Positions 8,483-14,570 of a DNA stretch of 17,168 nt are shown here, in pieces. Source of the stretch: Dehalococcoidia bacterium (GTDB lineage: Bacteria; Chloroflexota; Dehalococcoidia; Dehalococcoidales; UBA1222); assembly GCA_009784845.1 (NCBI GenBank), contig WQXK01000016.1:1-17168 (forward strand), given 5' to 3'. The position numbers were made by a program, and so were the translations under genes. The notes beneath the pieces were generated by a model that was not told where the DNA came from, searched no databases, and was given only the letters and a program-made list of their open reading frames with translations. Every line of letters begins with the position of its first letter. The first letter of the stretch is position 1.

Positions 8483-8490
8483 ATAAACCT

Positions 8491-8532
8491 CATAAAAACA
8501 AAATAAGCCGAGACACTGACGCGCCTCAGCTT
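8491..8532 (-). terminator. Terminator-like hairpin between recA and recX
   Basis: Read on the minus strand, AAGCTGAGGC (8532-8523) pairs with GTCTCGGCTT (8514-8505), with an eight-base loop and two or three G-U pairs. ATTTTGTTTTT follows (8504-8494). The U-rich tail ends just before the recX Shine-Dalgarno. A second stem, ACCCCTG/CAGGGGT at 8558-8576, lies nearer the recA stop. Confidence 0.6.
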
Positions 8533-8584
8533 AATCACCACAGGTAACAGACCACAAACCCCTGTTCGTCAGGGGTGTAGCCGG

Positions 8585-9604
8585 TCATTCATTTTCGGTT
8601 AAACCGACGTTGCTGGAGGTGACAGCTGTAGCCCTTACCTTTTGCTCAATTTCCCGAGCCACCTCGGGGTTTTGCGCGAGGTAATTCTTGGCGCTCTCTC
8701 TACCTTGTCCCAGGCGAACGTCACCATATGAGAAAAATGCCCCTGCTTTCTTTATGACATCCAGCTTAACACCCAACTCCACCAAATCACCCTCACGGCT
8801 GATACCGCAAGAGAACATGATGTCAAACTCAGCCACACGGAAAGGAGGCGCTACCTTGTTTTTAACGATTTTGGCTTTAACATGCGTGCCAGTTGCCTTG
8901 TCGCACTGCTTGATGGTCTCAACCCTGCGCAGGTCAATACGTATCGAACTGTAGAACTTAAGCGCGCGCCCGCCGGGGGTTACCTCCGGACTGCCGTAAA
9001 CAACACCCACCTTTTCACGAAGCTGATTGATGAAGATTACAGCGGTACCGGTGCGTCCAATGGTAGCGGTAAGCTTACGCAAAGCCTGCGACATCAAACG
9101 CGCCTGCAATCCTACGTGGGCATCGCCCATATCACCCTCAATTTCAGCACGGGGCACCAGCGCCGCAACGCTATCAATCACAATGACATCAACAGCATTG
9201 GAACGAACCAGTGTCTCGCAGATTTCGAGGGCTTCCTCCCCTGTGTCGGGTTGTGAGATTAGCAAATCATTCAGATTGATTCCGCATATTTTGGCGTAAT
9301 TCGGGTCGATTGCGTGTTCGACGTCAATATACGCCACCTTGCCGCCCAGTTTCTGTGCCTCAGCAATAATATGCTGAGCCAAAGTGGTTTTGCCAGAGCT
9401 TTCCGGTCCATAGATTTCGGTTATGCGACCGCGCGGAATCCCGCCTACACCCAGCGCTATATCCAGTGCTATCGAACCACTGGGGATAACAGCTATCTGA
9501 GCAGGTGTGTTGCCATCACCAAAACGCATTATAGCGCCCTGACCAAATTGCTTTTCAATCTGGTCAATGGCTAACTCAAGTGCCTTGTCTTTCTCTGTGG
9601 TCAT
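8585..9604 (-). CDS. recA: Recombinase RecA
   Basis: RecA forms ATP-dependent filaments on single-stranded DNA for homologous recombination and triggers the SOS response where LexA is present. The 339-residue protein has GPESSGKTT (Walker A, 66-74), [12 protein letters not shown] (Walker B), the [19 protein letters not shown] loop 2 region and KNKVAPPF. I chose the ATG at 9604, giving [23 protein letters not shown], the normal N-terminus. A frame from 9685 would add 27 residues foreign to the family and overlap the predicted promoter. The Shine-Dalgarno is weak (GCAGGCG). One position is unusual: residue 266 is Cys in FSCGIS, where the E. coli protein has Glu (YGEGI). No intein or frameshift is seen. 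It is the first gene of the minus-strand run. Confidence 0.97.
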   Translation of the reverse strand: MTTEKDKALELAIDQIEKQFGQGAIMRFGDGNTPAQIAVIPSGSIALDIALGVGGIPRGRITEIYGPESSGKTTLAQHIIAEAQKLGGKVAYIDVEHAIDPNYAKICGINLNDLLISQPDTGEEALEICETLVRSNAVDVIVIDSVAALVPRAEIEGDMGDAHVGLQARLMSQALRKLTATIGRTGTAVIFINQLREKVGVVYGSPEVTPGGRALKFYSSIRIDLRRVETIKQCDKATGTHVKAKIVKNKVAPPFRVAEFDIMFSCGISREGDLVELGVKLDVIKKAGAFFSYGDVRLGQGRESAKNYLAQNPEVAREIEQKVRATAVTSSNVGLTENE

Positions 9605-9618
9605 ATTCGCCTGCCGAC

Positions 9619-9648
9619 ATAATACCATAGCCCGCGCAAATGTTACAA
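9619..9648 (-). promoter_or_regulatory. Predicted recA promoter
   Basis: On the minus strand TTGTAA (9648-9643) and TATTAT (9624-9619) are separated by 18 bases. The predicted start near 9612 leaves a leader of fewer than ten bases before the recA ATG. No Bacillus-type (CGAAC-N4-GTTCG) or E. coli-type (CTGT-N8-ACAG) SOS box was found nearby. Confidence 0.4.
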
Positions 9649-9685
9649 GGTGTCGTACAAAGCCAAATCTATTTGAGCCGTACAA

Positions 9686-9714
9686 TTGCTATAAGCACTT
9701 TGAGGTGATAATAT
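9686..9714 (+). promoter_or_regulatory. Predicted promoter of the folP operon
   Basis: TTGCTA (9686-9691) and TAATAT (9709-9714) are separated by 17 bases, each with four of six consensus matches. It faces away from the recA promoter, so the two operons are divergent. The predicted start is near 9721, about 30 bases before the folP ATG. Confidence 0.4.
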
Positions 9715-9750
9715 CAAACAATCAGAGCAGTTAAAAATCAATAGTCCAAA

Positions 9751-10611
9751 ATGTATTACAAAACCGAATCGAGTATGCAATTGAGCACACGACCAAATCC
9801 CACCAAATGCCACGGAACGATTTTCAACTGGGGCGAGCGTACTTTCGTCATGGGGATTATCAACCTCAGTCCGGATTCCTTTTCAGGCGACGGACTGCTT
9901 TCGACAGATGCCGCCGTAGAGCAGGCATGCAGCTTTGCATCGCAGGGAGCAGATATAATCGATGTGGGAGGTGAGTCCACGCGCCCCGGCTCAACCCCTA
10001 TCCCCAGCGCAGAAGAAATTGACCGTCTGGTGCCCGTCATCCAGCATATTAGCCGAAGGATTGACGCGCCGGTTAGCATCGACAGCTATAAATACGATGT
10101 TGTGCAGGCGTGCCTGCACGCCGGTGCTCATATAATTAATGACATATGGGGGCTGCGACACGACCCGCGCCTTGCCGAGTTGGCATCTGAGTACAGCGCG
10201 CCAATCATACTTTCCTCAAACCAAACAGCACAGCCATGCACGGGAGATATTATGGAGGCAATAAAGGCGGACCTAAGCCGTGCCATAGACATATGCCACC
10301 GGGCTAAAGTGCCCGATGAGCATATCTTGGTTGACCCGGGGATTGGGTTTGGTAAAACACAGGTGCAAAATCTTGAAATTGTGCGCCGGTTAGATGAGTT
10401 GCACACGTTGGGTTATCCCATCGTATTGGGCACGTCGCGTAAAAGCATGCTCGGCGCCGTACTCGAGCAATCGGCAGACAAGCGGCTACCCGGCACGGCA
10501 GCAACCTCAGCGATTGGTATTGTGCAGGGAGCCGATATCATCCGCGTGCATGACGTGCATTTCTTAGCACAAATGGCTAAAATGTGTGATGCAGTGATAC
10601 GAGGAGGTTAA
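9751..10611 (+). CDS. folP: Dihydropteroate synthase
   Basis: The enzyme joins 6-hydroxymethyl-dihydropterin pyrophosphate to p-aminobenzoate to make dihydropteroate, and is the target of sulfonamides. It is a TIM barrel of up to 286 residues. Family motifs in order are VMGIINLSPDSFSGDG, ADIIDVGGESTRPGS, VSIDSYKYDVV, AHIINDIWG, LVDPGIGFGKT, LGTSRKSML and IIRVHDV. The start is uncertain: the ATG at 9751 and the ATG at 9775 (MQLSTRPNP) both lack a clear Shine-Dalgarno, and an in-frame TAG at 9742-9744 excludes anything earlier. It is followed after two bases by folK, whose Shine-Dalgarno lies in the last codons of this gene. It probably forms an operon with folK and the PTPS gene. Confidence 0.94.
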   Translation: MYYKTESSMQLSTRPNPTKCHGTIFNWGERTFVMGIINLSPDSFSGDGLLSTDAAVEQACSFASQGADIIDVGGESTRPGSTPIPSAEEIDRLVPVIQHISRRIDAPVSIDSYKYDVVQACLHAGAHIINDIWGLRHDPRLAELASEYSAPIILSSNQTAQPCTGDIMEAIKADLSRAIDICHRAKVPDEHILVDPGIGFGKTQVQNLEIVRRLDELHTLGYPIVLGTSRKSMLGAVLEQSADKRLPGTAATSAIGIVQGADIIRVHDVHFLAQMAKMCDAVIRGG

Positions 10612-10613
10612 TT

Positions 10614-11153
10614 GTGAGTACTGAATCTGTCTCGGTATATTTAGGGCTGGGCTCCAATATTGGGGAGCGTGAGCAAAATTTGAATGCCGCATTGCATTTC
10701 ATCGCTCAAAGGCTGAATGTGGACCAGTTGTCATCCGTATACGACACGGCACACGAGGACAACCCTGACCAGCCGCATTTTCTTAACATGGTGGCACATG
10801 CCTATACCTCGCTTGAGCCCCTGCCTCTGCTGACGTTGCTGAAAGGCATTGAAAACAAGCTGGGACGCACCCCTGCCAAACGCTACAGCCCGCGTACTAT
10901 TGACATAGACATTCTCTATTACGGCAACCAAATACTCAATACACCGGAACTTACCATTCCGCATCCGCGCATAACCGAGCGCGCTTTCGTACTGACGCCG
11001 CTGGCAGAAATCGCCCCCAACTTAACTCATCCATTGAGCGGTAAAACAACCAGTCAAATGCTGGCACAACTCAAAAAAGGGGTTCAGGGCATTTTCAAGT
11101 TCACCGAGCCTCAGGCAGAAAAGGTCAAGACTGATGTACCAAATAACGGTTGA
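10614..11153 (+). CDS. folK: 2-amino-4-hydroxy-6-hydroxymethyldihydropteridine diphosphokinase (HPPK)
   Basis: FolK transfers pyrophosphate from ATP to 6-hydroxymethyl-7,8-dihydropterin, making the substrate of FolP. The 179-residue protein shows the HPPK hallmarks: YLGLGSNIGEREQNL at the N-terminus, the NPDQPHFLNMVAHAYTSL strand, LLKGIENKLGR, the metal-binding RTIDIDILYYG, and IPHPRITERAFVLTPLAEIAP. The start is the GTG at 10614, with a strong GGAGG six to seven bases upstream (10603-10607). The C-terminal 20 residues are a polar extension and their end overlaps the start of the PTPS gene by 20 bases, which indicates translational coupling. No FolB domain is fused to it, unlike in some organisms. 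Confidence 0.95.
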   Translation: MSTESVSVYLGLGSNIGEREQNLNAALHFIAQRLNVDQLSSVYDTAHEDNPDQPHFLNMVAHAYTSLEPLPLLTLLKGIENKLGRTPAKRYSPRTIDIDILYYGNQILNTPELTIPHPRITERAFVLTPLAEIAPNLTHPLSGKTTSQMLAQLKKGVQGIFKFTEPQAEKVKTDVPNNG

Positions 11154-11499
11154 GCAACACTTTGATGCCGCGCATGCCCTGCGAGGATATCAGGGGCAAT
11201 GCGAGAATTTGCACGGGCACCGCTTCAAAGTGCTGGCACGCATACAGGCAGATGAGTTGAATGAAATCGGGCTGGCGTATGATTTCCGTGCGCTAAAGGC
11301 ACACCTTGGTCATGTGCTGGAAAAATTCGACCACGCCTATCTGAATGAGGTTGCCCCATTCGACCGCATCAATCCATCATCGGAAAACATAGCCCGTACC
11401 ATTTATGATAAACTGGCGCCCTGCATCGAGGGCGTTAAACTGGTTTCTATAGAGGTGTGGGAGTCACCGGAAAGTGCCGCGGAATATCGTCCGTCGTAA
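11134..11499 (+). CDS. 6-pyruvoyltetrahydropterin synthase family (QueD/PTPS-III type), probable FolB bypass enzyme
   Basis: The 121-residue protein is in COG0720, which includes QueD and PTPS. The zinc-binding histidines H14 (in FDAAHAL), H27 and H29 (in LHGH) are present. The catalytic region reads C23-E24-N-L-H-G-H, i.e. the CExxHGH signature, with both the QueD-type Cys and the PTPS-III-type Glu. Published work on folB-lacking bacteria, including Chloroflexota, showed that PTPS paralogs with an active-site Glu, alone or with Cys, convert dihydroneopterin triphosphate directly to 6-hydroxymethyldihydropterin. The location after folP and folK, overlapping folK by 20 bases, supports that role. 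It could also serve queuosine synthesis as QueD, or do both; some genuine QueD proteins may also carry CE. The ATG at 11134 starts at the expected family N-terminus. Confidence 0.85.
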   Translation: MYQITVEQHFDAAHALRGYQGQCENLHGHRFKVLARIQADELNEIGLAYDFRALKAHLGHVLEKFDHAYLNEVAPFDRINPSSENIARTIYDKLAPCIEGVKLVSIEVWESPESAAEYRPS

Positions 11500-11517
11500 C
11501 ACACCAGAGGATATTTT

Positions 11518-11862
11518 ATGAGAAGAATTATTGTCGGGTCGGTTGCTGCTTTTATGGTGGTCATAATCTGTATGGCTTATTTCGGCACTGTAAATAGTCG
11601 CGATATTAAATGGAATCAAATGCCGGATGGCATATTATATGAGGTCTACATTGCCGGCAATACCTGGCCTGATCGTTGTTATGCCAGCACATATGAGATT
11701 ATTGATACTAAAACAATTAACTTCCCTGAAGGATACTGGGTGTTTGAGCCGAGCAAAAAACTCTTCGGCAGCACGTCTTGGGTATATCATCAGGCCGAAA
11801 CCAAAGGCGACGAAAACCACCAGTATACCGTCACGCGTATTAGCACCACCGTCAAGGAATAA
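11518..11862 (+). CDS. Small membrane-anchored protein of unknown function
   Basis: I do not recognise this 114-residue protein. It has a basic start (MRRI), one hydrophobic segment (about 4-23, VGSVAAFMVVIICMAYFG) and an extracytoplasmic domain of about 90 residues rich in aromatic residues (Trp, Tyr) with one Cys. The N-terminal segment may be an uncleaved anchor. A Shine-Dalgarno (AGAGGA) lies about eight bases before the ATG, and the gene begins 18 bases after the PTPS gene. It may thus be the last gene of the folate operon, although nothing in the protein suggests a folate role. Noncoding sequence and a strong terminator follow. Confidence 0.6.
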   Translation: MRRIIVGSVAAFMVVIICMAYFGTVNSRDIKWNQMPDGILYEVYIAGNTWPDRCYASTYEIIDTKTINFPEGYWVFEPSKKLFGSTSWVYHQAETKGDENHQYTVTRISTTVKE

Positions 11863-12245
11863 TTTTCTGTTGCCGTGGCAATACCTATGTTACCAATGCA
11901 TATCTCATTGTAAAAAAGTTGCATTGTATTACGCTTTGTGCCAAAATATGCTCGCGAATATTTCCGTATCATAACGAAATGCAATTAAGTTCAATAGAGG
12001 TCACGCGTACGCAGGCAAGTTCTCACGGGTTAAACTCGTGGGCTGTGGTCATTTCTCGCGCATGCAATCTACTTGCCCCATTTTTGCTCTACTCTTTTTT
12101 CTTTCTCATTATTTAAACCCGAACAAAAGGCACACCTCTCTTTTAAAAGAGAGGTGTGCCTTTTAATTATCTGAGATTACAAGTTGCTCTTAAGCAGCTT
12201 TTGATATATGGACCGACTCAATTTAAAAATATTAAGGAGGATTCA
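11863..12245. other. Intergenic stretch with terminator; no further gene seen
   Basis: About 380 bases without a supported gene. It holds a perfect 40-base palindrome (listed separately). A short imperfect inverted repeat at about 12023-12041 (CACGGGTT/AACTCGTG type) vaguely recalls IS200/IS605 end hairpins, but no transposase accompanies it. The Shine-Dalgarno of the next gene is AAGGAGG at 12234-12240. Confidence 0.5.
12125..12164. terminator. Perfect bidirectional terminator palindrome
   Basis: AAAAGGCACACCTCTCTTTT (12125-12144) is followed directly by its exact reverse complement (12145-12164). The stem, with an A-tract on one side and a T-tract on the other, can terminate transcription in both directions. 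It lies after the folate-operon end and before the DUF4870-type gene. Confidence 0.85.
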
Positions 12246-12605
12246 ATGGAAAAAACTTCATCAGGGCTTCAGGAAAATGTTGCAGGTCTTTTGTGCTATA
12301 TATTCTGGATTGCCAGTATCTTTTTTCTGCTGACAGAGAAAGAGAATAAAACTGTACGCTTTCACGCTATTCAATCTCTTTGCTTATACGTCGCAGCAAT
12401 TGCAATATCAATTGTGATATCCATATTGAATGTCATATTTATGGCAATCAATGCTTCGCTTGGTTTTATAAGTATGCTCTTATGGTTTGTCTTTGGTTTT
12501 GGAATATTCATCATTTGGGTACTCCTCATAATCCGTACATATCAAAGCAAGCTGTGGCAATTACCCATCATTGGTAATATGGCTGCCAAGTGGGCCGGTA
12601 TCTAG
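12246..12605 (+). CDS. DUF4870/Tic20-like small membrane protein
   Basis: The 119-residue protein has about three hydrophobic segments (about 12-30, 45-70 and 75-98). It shows the pattern of the DUF4870 family: an N-terminal NVAGLLCYIFW, a central ENKTVRFHAIQS and a C-terminal LPIIGNMAAKWAG. The family is widespread and its function is not established; it is sometimes called Tic20-like. The start is the ATG at 12246, five bases after an optimal AAGGAGG. A longer frame from 12156 runs into the leader and is unsupported. It is followed by a lipoprotein gene after 20 bases, and the pair lies between two strong terminators, so it is likely a two-gene unit. Confidence 0.75.
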   Translation: MEKTSSGLQENVAGLLCYIFWIASIFFLLTEKENKTVRFHAIQSLCLYVAAIAISIVISILNVIFMAINASLGFISMLLWFVFGFGIFIIWVLLIIRTYQSKLWQLPIIGNMAAKWAGI

Positions 12606-12625
12606 AAATTTAGGTAATACATAGA

Positions 12626-13276
12626 ATGAAAAGAAAACTTTTGGCATTGGCTTTTGCTTTGGTACTGGCGCTTTCGCTTGTCGCTTGTGGCGGCGGTGGA
12701 GGCGGCGGTAATGGCGGAGGCGGTAGCAGCGACAAGTTTGATTACGACAATGGTGGCGCCTATGTTGCGAGCCATCTCACAGGTAATTATTCCATCACAT
12801 ACAGGTATACATATGATGGAGATGATTATCTTGACGTAACTTTCACAAAAACATCCGCTGGATACTTCTATGGCCTGAATGATTCTGGCTTTTTGTACAT
12901 CAAAAACGGTGATAAGTTCGACACATACTGGGACTTAGGCGATGGTTTTGAAAAGTCAGATTTTTTTGACCCTATTACAGAGAATGAGGTCATGGAAAAA
13001 ATGCTTTTCTTTAATTGGATGTGGTACTACGATGACTATTCATCCGACATGAAAAAAGATGGAACTCAAACAATTGCAGGTCGTAATTGTGACAAATACA
13101 CGTATCAAATTGCTGGCTGGGGTGTGGCCTATAAGCAAGTCGTTTGTATTGATAAGCAAACCGGTGTTTGTCTTAAGTGGGCTTTTGACATGGCTTCAGT
13201 CCAAGGAAGCGGCAGTTTTTCCTTCGAGTGCACCGAGTTTAAAACAAGCGGTGTAACCCTTCCGGCTTACAACTAG
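12626..13276 (+). CDS. Putative lipoprotein with Gly-rich linker, unknown function
   Basis: The 216-residue protein begins with a lipoprotein signal peptide (MKRKLLALAFALVLALSLVA) and a lipobox LVAC, so Cys21 is probably lipidated after signal peptidase II cleavage. A run of Gly (about 22-33, broken by one Asn) then acts as a flexible tether. The mature domain of about 180 residues is rich in Asp, Tyr and Trp with many alternating strands (for example GNYSITYRYTYDGDDYLDVTF) and predicts a beta-rich surface domain. It contains three further Cys. I do not recognise the fold by name. It shares a unit with the DUF4870-type gene 20 bases upstream. The Shine-Dalgarno is modest (AGGTAA), and a strong hairpin terminator lies 24 bases after the stop. 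Confidence 0.75.
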   Translation: MKRKLLALAFALVLALSLVACGGGGGGGNGGGGSSDKFDYDNGGAYVASHLTGNYSITYRYTYDGDDYLDVTFTKTSAGYFYGLNDSGFLYIKNGDKFDTYWDLGDGFEKSDFFDPITENEVMEKMLFFNWMWYYDDYSSDMKKDGTQTIAGRNCDKYTYQIAGWGVAYKQVVCIDKQTGVCLKWAFDMASVQGSGSFSFECTEFKTSGVTLPAYN

Positions 13277-13300
13277 TTATCACTAATTTGGTAAAAAGCA

Positions 13301-13340
13301 AATAGTAAACCGCTCATTAGACGATGAGCGGTTTACTATT
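13301..13340 (+). terminator. Hairpin terminator after the lipoprotein gene
   Basis: AATAGTAAACCGCTCAT (13301-13317) and its exact reverse complement (13324-13340) form a 17-base-pair stem with a six-base loop. A short T-run ends the right arm. The arms have A and T ends on both sides, so it may also work in reverse. Confidence 0.8.
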
Positions 13341-13504
13341 TTGAGAGGGTATATGGGTAGCAATTCTGCTCAAAGCGCTCCTCTGCACCTGAGCTCTAAT
13401 TCAAGCAAAAGACATGTCACATATCACAGGCAAAAACACACTCTGACAAACAGGAAATAGGCTCACGATCATCGCAGCGTAAAAATCAGCCAAAAAGGAA
13501 TATC

Positions 13505-13573
13505 ATGCTAATCAGTTCAAATAGGCATCATTGCATCACGCTCGTGTTCTATCCTCAAAACGCCTTTTGTTAA
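13505..13573 (+). CDS. Possible 22-residue leader ORF upstream of rplU
   Basis: An ATG at 13505, with AAGGA five bases upstream, opens a frame of 22 codons (MLISSNRHHCITLVFYPQNA, then Phe-Cys) ending at TAA 13571-13573. Its end overlaps a hairpin at 13561-13585. It lies before the predicted rplU promoter, so it would not be in the main rplU transcript. It could be a chance ORF. Confidence 0.2.
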   Translation: MLISSNRHHCITLVFYPQNAFC

Positions 13574-13585
13574 GCCAAAAAGGCG
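13561..13585. repeat. Stem-loop upstream of the rplU promoter
   Basis: CGCCTTTT (13561-13568) pairs with AAAAGGCG (13578-13585) across a nine-base loop. It ends three bases before the -35 box of rplU. It may be a weak terminator shielding the promoter, since only a short T-run follows on either strand. Confidence 0.4.
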
Positions 13586-13588
13586 CAT

Positions 13589-13617
13589 TTGACCACAGCC
13601 ACATACCTTGCTATAAT
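13589..13617 (+). promoter_or_regulatory. Strong predicted promoter of rplU-rpmA-rpmE
   Basis: TTGACC (13589-13594, five of six) and TATAAT (13612-13617, six of six) are separated by exactly 17 bases. This is the best promoter match in the window. The predicted transcription start is about 13624, followed by Shine-Dalgarno GGAGGT at 13633-13638. Confidence 0.75.
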
Positions 13618-13644
13618 TACCTTTCGTCAATCGGAGGTGCTATT

Positions 13645-14031
13645 ATTTACGCAATAATTGAAACTGGCGGAAAACAATACAAGGTCACTCCCGGCAAAAG
13701 TGTTCGGGTTGAGGCGCTGGCAGTTGATGACGGCGACAACGTGGAACTTGATCGTGTGCTGGTTATCGGCGACGGCGACAAACTGATTGTAGGCAAGCCC
13801 ATTATTGAGGGTGCCAAGGTGGTCGCTACTTCCAATGGCAACGGCTTGGGTACAAAAGTCTATGGCATGAAATACAAAGCCAAGACGCGCTACAGCCGCC
13901 GCATTGGGCATCGTCAGGTATTCACCGAGCTCACAATCAACAGCATCAGCGGTGCCGGCATGCAGTCCGGTGCAGAAACCAAGGCGGAAAAGCCCGCCGC
14001 GAATGAAGAGGTAACTGAAAATGGCTCATAA
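13645..14031 (+). CDS. rplU: 50S ribosomal protein L21, probable ATT start codon
   Basis: L21 binds 23S rRNA in the large subunit. The protein of 128 residues has the typical core: an N-terminal [22 protein letters not shown], a central strand region [16 protein letters not shown], and the [21 protein letters not shown] signature. An Ala/Glu-rich tail follows. The canonical N-terminus is [14 protein letters not shown]. Here the codon before Tyr is ATT (13645-13647), placed six bases after Shine-Dalgarno GGAGGT. Between the predicted transcription start (about 13624) and the Tyr codon there is no in-frame ATG, GTG or TTG. The longer frame from ATG 13531 begins upstream of the promoter and encodes nothing like L21. 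ATT is therefore the best-supported start. rpmA overlaps the end of this gene by about 11 bases. Confidence 0.93.
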   Translation: MYAIIETGGKQYKVTPGKSVRVEALAVDDGDNVELDRVLVIGDGDKLIVGKPIIEGAKVVATSNGNGLGTKVYGMKYKAKTRYSRRIGHRQVFTELTINSISGAGMQSGAETKAEKPAANEEVTENGS

Positions 14032-14281
14032 GAAAGGCGCGGGGACTTCCCGTAACGGACGCGACAGCAAGCCTAAGATGCTCGGCGTAAAACGTTTTGG
14101 CAGTGAGGCTGTTACATCCGGCACTATTTTGGTACGTCAAATGGGTACCCACATCAAACCGGGCAACAATGTGGGCATCGGTCGCGACCATACCATCTAT
14201 GCCACAATCGACGGCGAGGTCAAGTTTGAGCCTGCCGGCAAAAATCGCAAAAAGGTCTGCGTTTACGCTGCTGAGAATTAA
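14021..14281 (+). CDS. rpmA: 50S ribosomal protein L27
   Basis: The 86-residue protein begins [16 protein letters not shown], the conserved N-terminus that reaches toward the peptidyl-transferase centre. It lacks the N-terminal extension that Bacillota L27 carries and removes by protease, which argues against a Bacillota host. The rest ([19 protein letters not shown], then [13 protein letters not shown]) is standard. The start overlaps the last codons of rplU; GAGGTAA lies upstream inside rplU. The rplU-rpmA pair is conserved across bacteria. Confidence 0.97.
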   Translation: MAHKKGAGTSRNGRDSKPKMLGVKRFGSEAVTSGTILVRQMGTHIKPGNNVGIGRDHTIYATIDGEVKFEPAGKNRKKVCVYAAEN

Positions 14282-14284
14282 GCC

Positions 14285-14497
14285 ATGAAAGATACGATTC
14301 ATCCGAAGTATTATGAAGATGCCAAGGTAAGTTGCTCCTGCGGTGCCACTTTCACGACAGGTTCAACCAGAAAAGAACTTCGTGTGGAGCTTTGCAGTGC
14401 CTGCCATCCTTTTTACACAGGCAACAAACGCATCGTAGACACCGCTGGACGCGTTGAGCGCTTCAATCAGCGCTATGCCAAGAACGTCCAGAAATAA
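14285..14497 (+). CDS. rpmE: 50S ribosomal protein L31, zinc-binding type
   Basis: The 70-residue protein has [20 protein letters not shown] and the downstream [10 protein letters not shown]. It keeps the zinc ligands C17, C19, C37 and C40, the C+ form of L31, rather than the zinc-independent paralog. The FYTGNKR and [10 protein letters not shown] segments complete the family pattern. The ATG follows the rpmA stop by three bases, so it is probably coupled. A hairpin with a T-run follows at 14527-14553. Confidence 0.95.
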   Translation: MKDTIHPKYYEDAKVSCSCGATFTTGSTRKELRVELCSACHPFYTGNKRIVDTAGRVERFNQRYAKNVQK

Positions 14498-14526
14498 GGC
14501 AACTCAACAGGATTATTACCAGAAAG

Positions 14527-14553
14527 GAGCGGGGCATTTAACCGCTCTTTTTT
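14527..14553 (+). terminator. Terminator between rpmE and the DUF1385 gene
   Basis: GAGCGG (14527-14532) pairs with CCGCTC (14542-14547) across a nine-base loop, followed by six T (14548-14553). The stem may extend by G-U and A-U pairs. It ends 17 bases before the next ATG, so it probably lowers, but need not abolish, downstream expression. Confidence 0.7.
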
Positions 14554-14570
14554 GTTTAGAGGATTTCACT

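Larger units (their letters stand above)
13277..13644. other. Intergenic stretch with terminator, hairpin and rplU promoter
   Basis: About 370 bases between the lipoprotein gene and rplU. It holds a terminator (13301-13340), a possible small ORF (13505-13573), a hairpin (13561-13585) and the rplU promoter with Shine-Dalgarno. The part at 13345-13490 shows nothing I can identify. Confidence 0.6.

Noticed and set aside
9605..9685. Longer RecA start adding 27 residues
   Set aside because: The extension is unlike any RecA N-terminus and covers the predicted promoter; [13 protein letters not shown] at 9604 is the family start.
11134..11499. Annotation as a plain QueD for queuosine only
   Set aside because: The CE pair in CExxHGH and overlap with folK favour at least a folate role; QueD activity is kept as an alternative.
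12023..12041. Possible IS200/IS605 end hairpin
   Set aside because: The stem is short and imperfect, and no transposase or partner end is nearby.
13341..13504. Search for a riboswitch or CRISPR repeats upstream of rplU
   Set aside because: No repeated units and no fold matching a known riboswitch class could be recognised by eye.
13531..13644. N-terminal extension of L21 from the ATG at 13531
   Set aside because: It begins upstream of a near-consensus promoter, encodes nothing like L21 and lacks a good Shine-Dalgarno at the ATG; the hairpin at 13561-13585 and the promoter lie within it.
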